From: Arenicellales bacterium
GTDB lineage: Bacteria > Pseudomonadota > Gammaproteobacteria > Arenicellales > JAJDZL01
DNA: 56,914 nt
Reading direction: 5' to 3'
NCBI GenBank assembly: GCA_951813075.1
Contig: OX638343.1
Coordinates: 1,963,087-2,020,000, forward strand
The notes beneath the pieces were generated by a model, which saw only the letters and a list, made by a program, of their open reading frames with translations, did not search any database and was not told the origin of the DNA. A program made the translations under genes and the position numbers. Below, piece after piece: positions 34,912 through 44,034 of the stretch (position 1 is its first letter; the number at the start of each line of letters is the position of its first letter).

Positions 34912-37125
34912 ATGATGTCCAAATTTCGCGATCTTCAGTTCGAGCTTCGCAGGGACATCTTGTCCGCCAAGACAGTTCCCGCGTTGTCGGCTGGATTTAC
35001 GTCCGGCCTCGGGCTTCTCGTCGCCCAGGTGGCTTTCGGAAGTTTCATCTTCTCCGGTGCCTTGGCACCTTACTCGTCCCAGGGTATCGGCCTGATACTG
35101 TTCGGCAACTTCGCAGCCTGCCTGCTTATAGCACTGATCGGCGGTTATCGCGGTGCAATTGCAGGACTGTCTCCAGCGCTGGTGATCATCATGGCCACGA
35201 TCACAACCACGACGAATGCGCAGGGCGACGCGCTGTTCGTCACTGCAGCCACTGCGCTCATTATCAGCGCGCTATTCACCGGTGTGTGCTGTCTCATGAT
35301 CGGGCAATTCAAACTCGCCAACCTGATGCGATTCATTCCATATCCTGTTGCCGCCGGATTCGTGTCCGGTATCGGGGCTACCGTTTGTCTCGCTGCAATG
35401 TCTATGATGGTAACCGGTTCAGAGCGGCAGGCACAACTGACATTTCTGGACCCGGCCGTGCTTTGGACATGGCTCCCGGGCGCGGCTTATGGGATTGCAC
35501 TTTACCTTGCGATGAAGCGCTGGGGCAATGTGCTGATCCTGCCGGTGAGCGTGGTAGCCACCATCGTTGCATACCATCTCGCCCTCAACGTCCTGGGCAT
35601 ATCTGGCGATGAGGCGAGAGTACTTGGCCTCTTGCTCACAAGTACAGCGGATGGAAATCTATGGCCGGCGCTGCTCCCCGCTGATCTGGCACACGTAGAA
35701 TGGACAGCGGTAGCTGGTCAAGGACTTCATATGCTGTCGCTGATACTGATCGCTTTCATCTGCGTCGTCATGAACATCGCCGGACTTGAATTGGCAGTGA
35801 ATCAGGAGTTGGACTGGAATCGCGAGTTCAAAGCGACCGGTTTTGCCAGCGTGGTTGCCGGCGTGGGTGGTGGAACGGTGGCTACCCTGGTAGTACCTGC
35901 CTCCATGCGCAGCAAGCTCTTCGGAGCCACCACCCGGTTGACCGGTGTAGTCGCGTCTATCGTGATCGGAGTGGCATTGTTGATCGGTGACGGGATGCTG
36001 GAGTTCATTCCGACGGTGCTCGTCGGCGGAATTCTGGTGTTTGCCGGTCTCGGCATGTTGGATGAAGGACTTGTAAGAAGCCACAAACGCCTGCCTAGGG
36101 CGGAATTCGGCATTATCTTGGTCATTTTCATCGTCATTATCTTTTTCGGCCTGTTGGAAGGTCTCGGTGTTGGAATGCTGGCCACCCTCGTATTTTTTGC
36201 AGTTCGCCTCAGTCGCGTAGATTCGATAGAGTCCCGGTTCACCGTTCGTGAACGTCGCAGCCACAAAGCCCGTCCCATACCGGACCGGGCGATCCTTTTG
36301 GAGGAAGGCTGGCGCGTGCAGGCCTACCGGTTGCGAGGCTACATCTTTTTCGGCAGTGCTGGACCTCTCACCGAACACCTCAGAAAAACCCTGAAGGGTC
36401 CTTCGCTTCCCATCTGCCTGATGTTGGACTTTACCGCCGTCTCCGGCTTGGATTTCTCAGCGATGAACGCGCTTTCCCGATTCATACAAACGGCGAACGA
36501 GGCCGGGGTGAAGATTGTGTTGAACGCGGTCTCACAACAGTTCAAGTTGGGACTGGAGCGCAATCTTCCTGCCTCTGTTTTCGCCAAGCTGACGCTCGAG
36601 ACGAATGAAGATCGTGCTCTTGAACAATGTGAGGAGTTCGTCATCAATGCGTGGAGAACGAACGTGACCGCCTCAGATTACAGGCGTGCAGCATTGCTGG
36701 ATGACGTTGCCGATGACCTCGAACACTATCTGGAGCGCCAGATTCAATTCGAAGATCTGATGGACGAACTTCGCGACTGGCTCACGCTGCGCGAATACTC
36801 CGCCGATGACACCATAGCCAGTGCGGATATTTCGCAAGAAGGACTGCAATTGCTTGTTTCCGGTCGGGCGTCAATCTACGATGATTCCGGCGCGTGTCTC
36901 TATCAATTCAGTCCGGGGGACGTAATCTGGTTTGCGGCAACTTCGGACGCTCAGACGACGTTGGTTGTTGCAGACGAGGTGTGCCGCACGATGTTATTAT
37001 CGCCGGACGCGCAACGCCTGCTGGAGGAGATTGAAGAACAGCTGATCATCAAGCTTTATCGCTATCTGCTCACTAATGTTTTCAAGCCGGGCGAGTCGCA
37101 GAAAGGAGCAAATCTGAGCGAATAA
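34912..37125 (+). CDS. SulP-family anion permease with STAS and C-terminal cyclic-nucleotide-like domain
   Basis: A 737-residue permease. About 12 helices span residues 20-420; the family segments LIALIGGYRGAIAGLSPALV and LMRFIPYPVAAGFVSGIG are clear. The STAS domain covers about 450-560 (CLMLDFTAVSGLDFSAMNAL). The tail (about 610-725) resembles the effector domain of CRP-type proteins (LQLLVSGRASIYDDSGACLYQFSPGDVIWF). The substrate may be sulfate, bicarbonate or a carboxylate. By sample counts it is richer in G+C (35 of 60 bases at 35161-35220) than the following gene (18 of 60 at 38341-38400), and IS debris lies just downstream, consistent with acquisition. Confidence 0.88.
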   Translation: MMSKFRDLQFELRRDILSAKTVPALSAGFTSGLGLLVAQVAFGSFIFSGALAPYSSQGIGLILFGNFAACLLIALIGGYRGAIAGLSPALVIIMATITTTTNAQGDALFVTAATALIISALFTGVCCLMIGQFKLANLMRFIPYPVAAGFVSGIGATVCLAAMSMMVTGSERQAQLTFLDPAVLWTWLPGAAYGIALYLAMKRWGNVLILPVSVVATIVAYHLALNVLGISGDEARVLGLLLTSTADGNLWPALLPADLAHVEWTAVAGQGLHMLSLILIAFICVVMNIAGLELAVNQELDWNREFKATGFASVVAGVGGGTVATLVVPASMRSKLFGATTRLTGVVASIVIGVALLIGDGMLEFIPTVLVGGILVFAGLGMLDEGLVRSHKRLPRAEFGIILVIFIVIIFFGLLEGLGVGMLATLVFFAVRLSRVDSIESRFTVRERRSHKARPIPDRAILLEEGWRVQAYRLRGYIFFGSAGPLTEHLRKTLKGPSLPICLMLDFTAVSGLDFSAMNALSRFIQTANEAGVKIVLNAVSQQFKLGLERNLPASVFAKLTLETNEDRALEQCEEFVINAWRTNVTASDYRRAALLDDVADDLEHYLERQIQFEDLMDELRDWLTLREYSADDTIASADISQEGLQLLVSGRASIYDDSGACLYQFSPGDVIWFAATSDAQTTLVVADEVCRTMLLSPDAQRLLEEIEEQLIIKLYRYLLTNVFKPGESQKGANLSE

Positions 37126-37879
37126 TCAAGACAAGATACTAAAAGCTGATAAGAATGACCAAGCCATTGTTGCCCAACTATTGAGTGTTGATCACAGCGG
37201 TTGCGCACGGACAGAAGCCCGAAATTGAGACGGACAAACTGCTGAATGATGCCATCAACGCATCGCCGCGGTCGAAGCGCAGATACTTGCGTACCGTTTT
37301 GCGGTCAACACCAGATCATCTCGCAATTTTTAAGATGTTCAGCCCTTCGTCTTTAAGTTGGTGAATCATACAAAACTCCCTGTACATTTTCATGGATGGT
37401 GTCCTTTGGAATGAATCGTGAAGAATCCAAATCATAGGACAAAACTGGTTTTGCCCTTCCCACCGTTTTTTGGGCGCAAGGGCGGGCCTTTATCCTTGGG
37501 AAAATGGGAAATTTAAACCGCGTTCGACAAGAACAGGAAAAGTTGTCTACGCCGCATAATCCGCAGTGGCTCGAGGTATGGCAAGCCGAGCTATGTTCGT
37601 TCATCCAACCGTAACTAAAAACGCCACTTACTTTCGTGACAACAAACTTGGGTTTCAGTACGCCCGAACGCGCCAGGAGTTAAACGAGTGGACATAGACT
37701 GACACACAAAATGAAAACCGACATGAACAGGTTTAACCGCTGTTCTAACCACGAAGTCTCAGTAGGGAAGTGTATGCGCTGAAAAGTACGGATTGTGTTA
37801 AAAGATATATTGTATAAATACAATAAACGTTGCGACTGGCGCAGCTGATAAGCACAAAAAACAGCGCGGGAGTGTTACT
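37126..37879 (-). other. Intergenic region with IS21 debris
   Basis: About 750 bases between the SulP and Rieske genes. Besides the istA remnant (37256-37369) no gene is convincing; a minus-strand 83-residue frame at 37353-37604 has no family resemblance. The last 40 bases contain GGGAG, the ribosome binding site of the Rieske gene. Confidence 0.5.
37256..37369 (-). pseudogene. IS21-family IstA transposase remnant
   Basis: The minus strand from the ATG at 37369 reads MIHQLKDEGLNILKIAR, a TGA stop, then SGVDRKTVRKYLRFD: the N-terminal helix-turn-helix of IstA (IAR.LGVDRKTVRKYL) interrupted by one nonsense codon and then lost. A GGAG ribosome binding site remains upstream. No istB or IS ends were recognised. 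Confidence 0.8.
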
Positions 37880-38989
37880 ATGATTCCCTACCACTACATC
37901 ACGAATTCCTGGTATGTGGCCGGCTTCTCTGATGAATTTGAAACGAATCAGTTGAAAGGGCACAAAATTTGCGACAAACCCATCGTTACCTGGCGGACAA
38001 GCGATGGAAATGTGGTTGGATTTGACAACCGATGCATGCACAAACGCATGCCTTTGTCCGAAGGCAGAATATTGTCCGATGGGACGCTTGAGTGCGCATA
38101 TCACGGACTTTGTTACAATTCTACCGGTCGATGTGTTGCGGTTCCCTCCCACCCCAATGGTAATATTCCATCTCAACTGCAACTGAAACCTTATCCAATA
38201 ATTGAAAAGCAAGGTTTGGTTTGGATTTGGCCAGGCAACCCGGAAAAAGCAGGTGAAGCCAATCCACCCGAAACACCTGAAATTTCATCTGACATATGGG
38301 AGTCCATTCATTCAGACCCTATGGAAGTCAAAGCCAACTATTTACTGTTGATTGAAAATTTGATGGATATAACACATTTTTATCCATTGCACGACGGTAA
38401 TATTGGTGACATCGACAATAGTAGAATCCCGATAAAACTTGTTGAGGGGGAAGAGAACGGTAATAAATTTGTCAAGACAATCCGGCTCGCCGAAAGTTAT
38501 ACACAGCCTCCTTTCCTGCAGGACTGGTTTGTCTATGACGTGGTAGATCGAGAGCACACCCACTGCATGGTCAGTCCGGGATTGACCCGGGTCGAAATGC
38601 GCGTGGCACCGTCTGGTAAATTGGATCAGACCGACATTCATCGCGGGTATACGTTATTTCATACCCACACACCGGTCGACGACAAGCACCACATTTGGCG
38701 TTGGTGCGTGAACTGCAAAGCTGGTCACATGTCGAAAGGCGATCCGAACGTATCCGCTGCGAGTCGAGTCGCTAAAATGTTTCCTGAAGTGGTCGCACAG
38801 GATTTGTGGGCACTGGAAAAACAGCAGGAAATGTTTGATTTTGAAGATGATGGGTATATGGAAGTATTCCTGAAGCCCGACAAGGCCCTGCGTAGGATTC
38901 GACAATTGTTTTCACGCGCACAGCAAGCGGAATTAGAAACCGTAGAGCTGCGCCAGAAGACAAAGGTGCCACTCAAATCTGTCAACTGA
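37880..38989 (+). CDS. Rieske 2Fe-2S oxygenase, vanillate O-demethylase (VanA)-like
   Basis: A 369-residue oxygenase component. The N-terminal Rieske domain binds its cluster with C52, H54, C72 and H75 (RCMHKRM, CAYHGLCY). The mononuclear iron site is at D163, H166 and H171 (LMDITHFYPLH), with the third ligand further on. The size and N-terminus (YITNSWYVAGFSDEF) match the single-subunit VanA/phthalate/dicamba-demethylase group, which demethylates or hydroxylates aromatic acids. It needs a reductase; none is adjacent. A TRAP transporter follows on the same strand 73 nt later, so import and first oxidation of the substrate are likely linked. Confidence 0.9.
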   Translation: MIPYHYITNSWYVAGFSDEFETNQLKGHKICDKPIVTWRTSDGNVVGFDNRCMHKRMPLSEGRILSDGTLECAYHGLCYNSTGRCVAVPSHPNGNIPSQLQLKPYPIIEKQGLVWIWPGNPEKAGEANPPETPEISSDIWESIHSDPMEVKANYLLLIENLMDITHFYPLHDGNIGDIDNSRIPIKLVEGEENGNKFVKTIRLAESYTQPPFLQDWFVYDVVDREHTHCMVSPGLTRVEMRVAPSGKLDQTDIHRGYTLFHTHTPVDDKHHIWRWCVNCKAGHMSKGDPNVSAASRVAKMFPEVVAQDLWALEKQQEMFDFEDDGYMEVFLKPDKALRRIRQLFSRAQQAELETVELRQKTKVPLKSVN

Positions 38990-39062
38990 TGGAATCTAGT
39001 TTCGTTTGTTGATCGGTTGTTAATCTCTACTACCGATTCTTCCAAACTCCGAGCGAGTTTTG

Positions 39063-39629
39063 ATGCCTGCTGTAATGTCGTTATTTTCTCGTATCGCTGA
39101 CTTCATCGATACCATCAATAGAAAAGTGGGGCATACAGTCGCTTGGCTGGCATTCTCCATGGCGATCGTTACCTTTTCGGTCGCTGCTTTGCGTTACGGA
39201 TTCAGTTTAGGTTGGGTTTGGTTCCAGGAGACATACGTATGGATGCATGGAAGCATCATTATGCTGGCCATGGCTTATACACTGATGGCAGGCGGTCATG
39301 TCCGGGTTGACATTTTCTATCGCACGGCAAGCGTTCGATATCGTGCATTGGTTGATTTGCTGGGAACGATTTTACTGTTGCTCCCTACTTTATTTGTCGT
39401 AGCCAAGTACACGATTCCGTACGTCATACTATCCTGGTCGCGGTTGGAAGTCTCTCAGGAAGCCGGAGGAATGCCAGGTCTGTTCCTGTTTAAAACAACC
39501 ATGCTCGCTTTTTTTACTCTGTTGTTTCTACAGGCTATCTCTATCATTATTCGAAGCAGTACAGCGTTAGTCACTGGTGAATATGTCGAGGAATCTGGAG
39601 AAGATTTCGAAGGAGGACAAGGTGGATAG
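39063..39629 (+). CDS. dctQ: TRAP transporter small permease subunit (DctQ)
   Basis: A 188-residue membrane protein with four helices (about residues 25-45, 62-80, 100-120 and 140-160). AWLAFSMAIVTFSVAALRYGF and WVWFQETYVWMHGSIIMLAMAYTL, then GGHVRVDIFY, are the DctQ hallmarks. The ATG at 39063 was chosen over the TTG codon just before it. The gene overlaps dctM by 8 nt and lies behind the Rieske oxygenase. Confidence 0.93.
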   Translation: MPAVMSLFSRIADFIDTINRKVGHTVAWLAFSMAIVTFSVAALRYGFSLGWVWFQETYVWMHGSIIMLAMAYTLMAGGHVRVDIFYRTASVRYRALVDLLGTILLLLPTLFVVAKYTIPYVILSWSRLEVSQEAGGMPGLFLFKTTMLAFFTLLFLQAISIIIRSSTALVTGEYVEESGEDFEGGQGG

Positions 39630-41004
39630 CGGCCAGATACTTGCGATGGTTATGCTCGTATCGGTTTGCGGAGCGATGCTAGTCGGATATCAGGTTGCTT
39701 TCACACTTGCGGGTGTTGGCGTGTTATTTGCCTTGATCGGGCAGTCCATGGGTGTTTTTGACATGCTGTTTTTCAACGCCCTGCCTTCACGATTTTTCGG
39801 AGTGATGACCAACGAGCTCCTGGTCGCGGTTCCTTTGTTCGTTTACATGGGCGTAATGCTGGAGAAATCCAAAATCGCCGAAGAACTTTTGACGACGATG
39901 GGGCAATGTTTCGGGCAGTTGCGCGGCGGGCTCGGCATTTCTGTTACATTCGTCGGTATGCTGCTTGCTGCCACGACCGGTATCGTAGGTGCGACAGTTG
40001 TAACAATGGGCTTGCTTAGTCTGCCAACAATGCTGCGCGCAAACTATGACCCCAAACTCGCATGCGGAACGATTTGCGCCGCTGGAACTCTCGGTCAAAT
40101 CATTCCTCCTTCAGTAGTATTGGTGTTGCTCGGCGACGTTCTGGCTGGAATGTACAGCGAAGCGCAACTTTCCATCGGAAATTTCCTGTTTGAACCATTC
40201 TCAGTTATTGATCTGTTTGCTGGTGCGGTTATACCAGGGCTGCTTCTTGTGGCGTTATATTTTGGTTGGCAAGTCATCATCGCCTTTTTTCGTCCTACGG
40301 CGTCACCTGCTTACTATGACGCAAGCATGAACCGAGGTCACCTGGCAGTTCAGATTGTCAAAGTCCTTATTCCTCCACTATTTCTCATCCTTGCCGTGCT
40401 TGGCTCGATTCTCGGGGGACTGGCAACACCGACAGAAGCTGCCTCATTCGGCGCAGTCGGCGCAATGTTACTGGCAGCAACCCGCAAGATGCTAAATTGG
40501 AAAATTCTCGGTGAGGTCGTTCGTTCGACAACCCGCATTTCGTGCATGGTTTTTGGCATTTTGATCGGCGCATCGTTGTTTTCGCTGACATTTCGCGGAC
40601 TCGGTGGTGACGAAGTTGTTGAGCATTTTCTGCTTTCGTTGCCGGGTGGTACAGTAACGGCTTTGATCTTTGTGATGATCCTGATTTTTCTTTTAGGTTT
40701 CATTCTAGAATTCATTGAAATCGTTTTTATCGTCGTACCGATCTTTGCACCAGCGCTGCTCAAAACGGACATTAACCCAATTTGGCTTGGCATTATGATC
40801 GGTCTGAACCTTCAGACAAGTTTTATGACACCGCCGTTTGGCTGGGCGCTATTTTACTTGCGGGGTGTTGCACCCAAGAAAATCAAAACTGGTGATATTT
40901 ATCGTGGCGTCACACCCTTCGTCGTACTACAACTAATCGCACTCTGCATTCTTGCCTATTTTCCACAACTTGCGACTTGGCTACCAAAACAACTTTTCGG
41001 TTAA
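39622..41004 (+). CDS. dctM: TRAP transporter large permease subunit (DctM)
   Basis: A 460-residue permease with about 12 membrane helices. The start is set at GTG 39622 because AGGAGG lies just upstream and the first helix follows directly; the frame is open further up to 39577 through unconserved sequence. VPLFVYMGVMLEKS, LLAATTGIVGATVVTMGLLSLPTMLR, CGTICAAGTLGQIIPPSVVLVLLGD and LNLQTSFMTPPFGWALFYLRG are the sodium- and ligand-site loops of DctM. It uses the sodium gradient to move the DctP-bound substrate inward. It overlaps dctQ by 8 nt, so translation is probably coupled. Confidence 0.94.
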   Translation: MDSGQILAMVMLVSVCGAMLVGYQVAFTLAGVGVLFALIGQSMGVFDMLFFNALPSRFFGVMTNELLVAVPLFVYMGVMLEKSKIAEELLTTMGQCFGQLRGGLGISVTFVGMLLAATTGIVGATVVTMGLLSLPTMLRANYDPKLACGTICAAGTLGQIIPPSVVLVLLGDVLAGMYSEAQLSIGNFLFEPFSVIDLFAGAVIPGLLLVALYFGWQVIIAFFRPTASPAYYDASMNRGHLAVQIVKVLIPPLFLILAVLGSILGGLATPTEAASFGAVGAMLLAATRKMLNWKILGEVVRSTTRISCMVFGILIGASLFSLTFRGLGGDEVVEHFLLSLPGGTVTALIFVMILIFLLGFILEFIEIVFIVVPIFAPALLKTDINPIWLGIMIGLNLQTSFMTPPFGWALFYLRGVAPKKIKTGDIYRGVTPFVVLQLIALCILAYFPQLATWLPKQLFG

Positions 41005-41263
41005 TTGGTGCACACAGCCGCCCTGGGAATAGTCACAGAACGATTCGGTTCTTGAAGAAAATTACACTTACACAGTTAATTCTGAGCAAGTACCAATATC
41101 AATTTCTTTCGTGTTTGGCGCACATCGCTTAATCTTGCATATTCGAAATATATAAGTTAAGATTGACGAATCAATTGAGAGCCACGCAGGGATTCACTGT
41201 ATCTATTGTGATTCGCAAGTGGCACGACAATTGATATTCACACAGAGAAATAGGAGTAGAAAA

Positions 41264-42364
41264 ATGAAGAGAAGAGAATTTATAACAAAGTCTGGAGCAG
41301 CTGCAGCGGGTGTGGCATCCGCAGCAATTGCGGCTCCAGCGATTTCACAAGATCGCATACAGTGGCGATTGATTACGACCTGGCCGAAAAATTTGCCGGG
41401 ACTCGGGACGACAGCCCAATATTTTGCGGATCAAGTTACTGCGTGTTCAAACGGCCGTCTTGAAGTAAAGTTATTTGCTTCTGGTGAAGTCGTCCCAGCA
41501 TTTGAATCGATTGATGCTGTAAGTGCAGGAACTGTTGAGATGGGCCACGGTGCCCCGTACTACTGGAAGGGTAAGGCAATCGCCTCGCAATTGGTGAGTA
41601 ACTTTCCCTTTGGATTGACTGCACAAGAATACAACGCGTGGATTCAATTCGGTGGTGGTGCGCAGCTCTGTGACGAATTCTACCAAGATGCGCTTGGCTG
41701 TCGATTCCTCGTCTGTGGTAATACTGGTGTGCAGCATCCCGGATATTCGCGAAAAGAGGTGAATTCACTTGAGGATTTCAAAGGATTGAAAATGCGCATG
41801 CCTGGAATCGGCGGTGCGTCTATGGCAGCAATTGGTGCCACTGTGATCAATCTGCCTGGATCGGAAGTTGCACAGGCATTTGCCTCTGGAACCGTGGATT
41901 GGGTCGAATGGAACAGCCCTTACGGTGAAGCAACCATGGGATTCTGGCGTCACGGAAAGTATTACTACACACCTGGGTTCCACGAAGCGGCGACCTCGCT
42001 TGATCTGTTCATCAATCCGGCGGCATGGGATACTCTGCCAACTGATTTGAAGGCGATAGTCATGCAATGCGCAAATTCTGCGAATCACTTCGCGCTTTCG
42101 GAACCGGTTGCCTACTCTGGCGCAATCCTTCAAAAGTTGATTAATGAGGAGGGTGTCATTGTCAAAGTCATACCGGATGATGCACTTATAGCAATCGGAA
42201 ACGCGGCGGGTGAAATCATCGCGGACCAAGTTGCCAATGATACATGGAGCGCGAAAATCTTTGCCAGCATGTCAAAGTTCCGCACCGAACAGATTCCGTA
42301 CACTGATACTACGGAAGGGGAATTTATCCGCGCACGTAAGTTGCCCTATAGCTTCCCGTCATAG
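41264..42364 (+). CDS. dctP: TRAP transporter substrate-binding protein (DctP/TakP-like), Tat-exported
   Basis: A 366-residue periplasmic protein. The start ATG 41264 has AGGAG upstream and opens with MKRREFITKSG, a twin-arginine-type signal followed by an alanine-rich hydrophobic stretch, so export of the folded protein by Tat is likely. WRLITTWPKNLPGLGTTAQYF, the LKMRMPGIGG loop with its ligand-binding arginine, and DWVEWNSPYGEATMGFW match the TakP/2-oxoacid-binding cluster of TRAP proteins. It lies 259 nt after dctM, so it may have its own promoter, and is closed by a terminator. The ligand may be a 2-oxo or aromatic acid, given the oxygenase upstream. Confidence 0.92.
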   Translation: MKRREFITKSGAAAAGVASAAIAAPAISQDRIQWRLITTWPKNLPGLGTTAQYFADQVTACSNGRLEVKLFASGEVVPAFESIDAVSAGTVEMGHGAPYYWKGKAIASQLVSNFPFGLTAQEYNAWIQFGGGAQLCDEFYQDALGCRFLVCGNTGVQHPGYSRKEVNSLEDFKGLKMRMPGIGGASMAAIGATVINLPGSEVAQAFASGTVDWVEWNSPYGEATMGFWRHGKYYYTPGFHEAATSLDLFINPAAWDTLPTDLKAIVMQCANSANHFALSEPVAYSGAILQKLINEEGVIVKVIPDDALIAIGNAAGEIIADQVANDTWSAKIFASMSKFRTEQIPYTDTTEGEFIRARKLPYSFPS

Positions 42365-42379
42365 CCAACTGACTGATTA

Positions 42380-42415
42380 TCCCGGCGCGGTTTTACAAGC
42401 CGTGCCGGGATTTGA
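42380..42415 (+). terminator. Rho-independent terminator after dctP
   Basis: TCCCGGCGCGG (42380-42390) pairs with CCGTGCCGGGA (42400-42410) with one G-T pair and a 9-nt loop. A T-rich tail follows. Confidence 0.8.
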
Positions 42416-42619
42416 ATTTGAAGATGCTTTGAGTCTACAGCATCCCCAAAGTCCGGTAGGCTCGATATCCACACACTTGCTTATTCCCAGGAAATTGAGT
42501 TTCCTCATTCCGGGGTGAAAGCCATTGAAATCATTCCGTTTACCGTCCGCACCGGATACGCGATCCAATTGTCCTGATCGAACACAATATTCAACATCTC
42601 AATCTAAACGAACCTACGC

Positions 42620-43217
42620 CGGACACTGACAGGCTTCTCGATTATTAGAAAACTCCGCAATGTGTACAGGGATCCGCTCAACACAGCGACCCAAGCTGAG
42701 CGAATTTTTCACCATTAGCACCAGCAGCTCATTGGTCGCCTCCAGAATGCGCCGCTCGATCAATACCATCAACCGTTTTGCGCCGCTTGCCCCCTTTTCA
42801 AACTCCACGCAGAGCACGCGCATTGATAGTCTGTGTGCGATGCTTTATTGACTGTTCGCAAATCCAGAACCCCGACAATGTACTTTGCTACCGCTCGCTT
42901 TCAACCTCGACAAATCGCATGTTGAAACGAAGCATTGCGTTATACAACGTATCCAAATAAGTCGCATCGGTCTTATTGGTTTTAACATACGGATTGACAG
43001 AATTCTTTGACGTCATCCACACATCGTGGCCGACTCGCATCAGTCCACTGGCAAAGTGATGGGCACCGCCACGGCCTCCATACCTATGTTGTACGCTTCC
43101 AAATCCGTAAAGTACGCATCGTTTTTTTGCGCGTCTTGCGACTGTTCATCTCCTTGCCAGTAACCTTGTTCAAGCCATCGAGTTGAGTTACGGTTTTGTA
43201 AAATCAATGCCAATCAC
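42620..43217 (-). pseudogene. IS110-family transposase remnant
   Basis: Reading the minus strand, the RuvC-like DEDD start VIGIDFTK (43217) is followed, across several stops and frame changes, by HHFASGLMRVGHDVWM, then VNPYVKTNKTDATYLDTLYN, and later IERRILEATNELL. These correspond in order to the IS110 N-terminal domain (VGHEVRLM..., VKPYVKSNKNDANDA) and central helices. The C-terminal transposase_20 region is missing or unrecognisable. It is clearly non-functional. Confidence 0.82.
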
Positions 43218-43364
43218 GTTAAACTTATTAGTCGGATGTTCCTGAGTTTGATTTGATTGAATCCTTGTACAGATTCGTCCGGTAAGGCACCTGCGATACA
43301 GTATCTACTCCAGAGATATCCATTTCATTATCAATACCGTACCGCTATTGACAATTTGAATTTG

Positions 43365-43385
43365 TTGACTAATAATGTTGACTAA
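43365..43385. promoter_or_regulatory. Direct repeats upstream of the phd-vapC pair
   Basis: GTTGACTAA occurs at 43364-43372 and 43377-43385, 13 nt apart, with a related ATTGACAA at 43347-43354. They lie 23 to 60 nt before the antitoxin start and could be the -35 region and the autoregulatory operator. Confidence 0.45.
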
Positions 43386-43408
43386 ATTCCAAATACTTAC
43401 TGATTTAT

Positions 43409-43648
43409 ATGACTGTTTTTAGCGTACACCAAGCGAAAACTCACCTCTCGAGAATTCTGACGCTATTAGATTCGGACGATGAGGTTGTAATCTCACGCTA
43501 CGGAAAGCCAGTGGCAAGAATCGTACCTTATGAGCAACCTCAAATCGTCAGAAAACCAGGGGCTTTGAAAAATTTGATCGAGTTTAATGAGTCTTTTTTT
43601 GACGAACTTCCTGAAGAAGAGATGTCTGCTTGGAATCAAAAATTTTAA
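43409..43648 (+). CDS. Phd/YefM-family antitoxin
   Basis: A 79-residue antitoxin. The N-terminal DNA-binding fold is recognisable by FSVHQAKTHLSRILTLL and the strand pair EVVISRYGKPVARIVPY. The acidic C-terminal tail (FDELPEEEMSAWNQKF) is the toxin-neutralising part. It overlaps the toxin start by one base (TAATG). With VapC it should repress its own operon from the repeats upstream. Confidence 0.93.
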   Translation: MTVFSVHQAKTHLSRILTLLDSDDEVVISRYGKPVARIVPYEQPQIVRKPGALKNLIEFNESFFDELPEEEMSAWNQKF

Positions 43649-44034
43649 TGCGGTTTCTTTTAGACACTCATACATTCATATGGTGGTTAATTGACGATGC
43701 GCGATTATCGTCAACTGCCAAGAAGGCCATTTCCAACCCAGAGAACGTAATCTATGTCAGTTCCGCTTCAGCTTGGGAAATTGCGACAAAATTCCGGTTA
43801 GGTAAATTACCTGGTGTTCGTGCAATGGTAAACGACATTTCCCATAGCATTACGAACCAAGGGTTTAACGAATTGGATATCACTGTCGATGATGGTCAGC
43901 GAGCCGGGCTACTAACACAAAGTCTGCGGGACCCATTCGACAGAATGTTGGTTGCTCAATCTCAAATTCGTGGTCTTGTACTAATTACAAAGGATTTACG
44001 AATTCATCAGCATGAGGTTCACGTTATTTGGTGA
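43648..44034 (+). CDS. vapC: VapC-like PIN-domain toxin
   Basis: A 128-residue PIN-domain ribonuclease. Acidic residues for Mg2+ are D6 (LLDTHTFIWW), E44 (SAWEIATK) and D98 (DPFDRML), with ITKD near the end as the fourth position. Its chromosomal partner is the Phd-type antitoxin directly upstream. The ATG at 43648 overlaps the antitoxin stop; an earlier in-frame TTG at 43630 is unlikely. Free toxin would cleave tRNA or rRNA and halt translation. Confidence 0.93.
   Translation: MRFLLDTHTFIWWLIDDARLSSTAKKAISNPENVIYVSSASAWEIATKFRLGKLPGVRAMVNDISHSITNQGFNELDITVDDGQRAGLLTQSLRDPFDRMLVAQSQIRGLVLITKDLRIHQHEVHVIW

Larger units (their letters stand above)
42365..43408 (-). other. Intergenic region largely filled by an IS110 remnant
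   Basis: About 1 kb. It contains the dctP terminator at its left, the broken IS110 transposase in the middle and, at the right (43348-43385), three TTGAC-type repeats in front of the phd antitoxin gene. Nothing else was recognised. Confidence 0.6.

Noticed and set aside
35659..36378. 239-residue frame on the minus strand inside the SulP gene
   Set aside because: It is antisense to a clear permease; its composition (rich in H, Q, E and R) is typical of a shadow of hydrophobic coding sequence and no family is seen.
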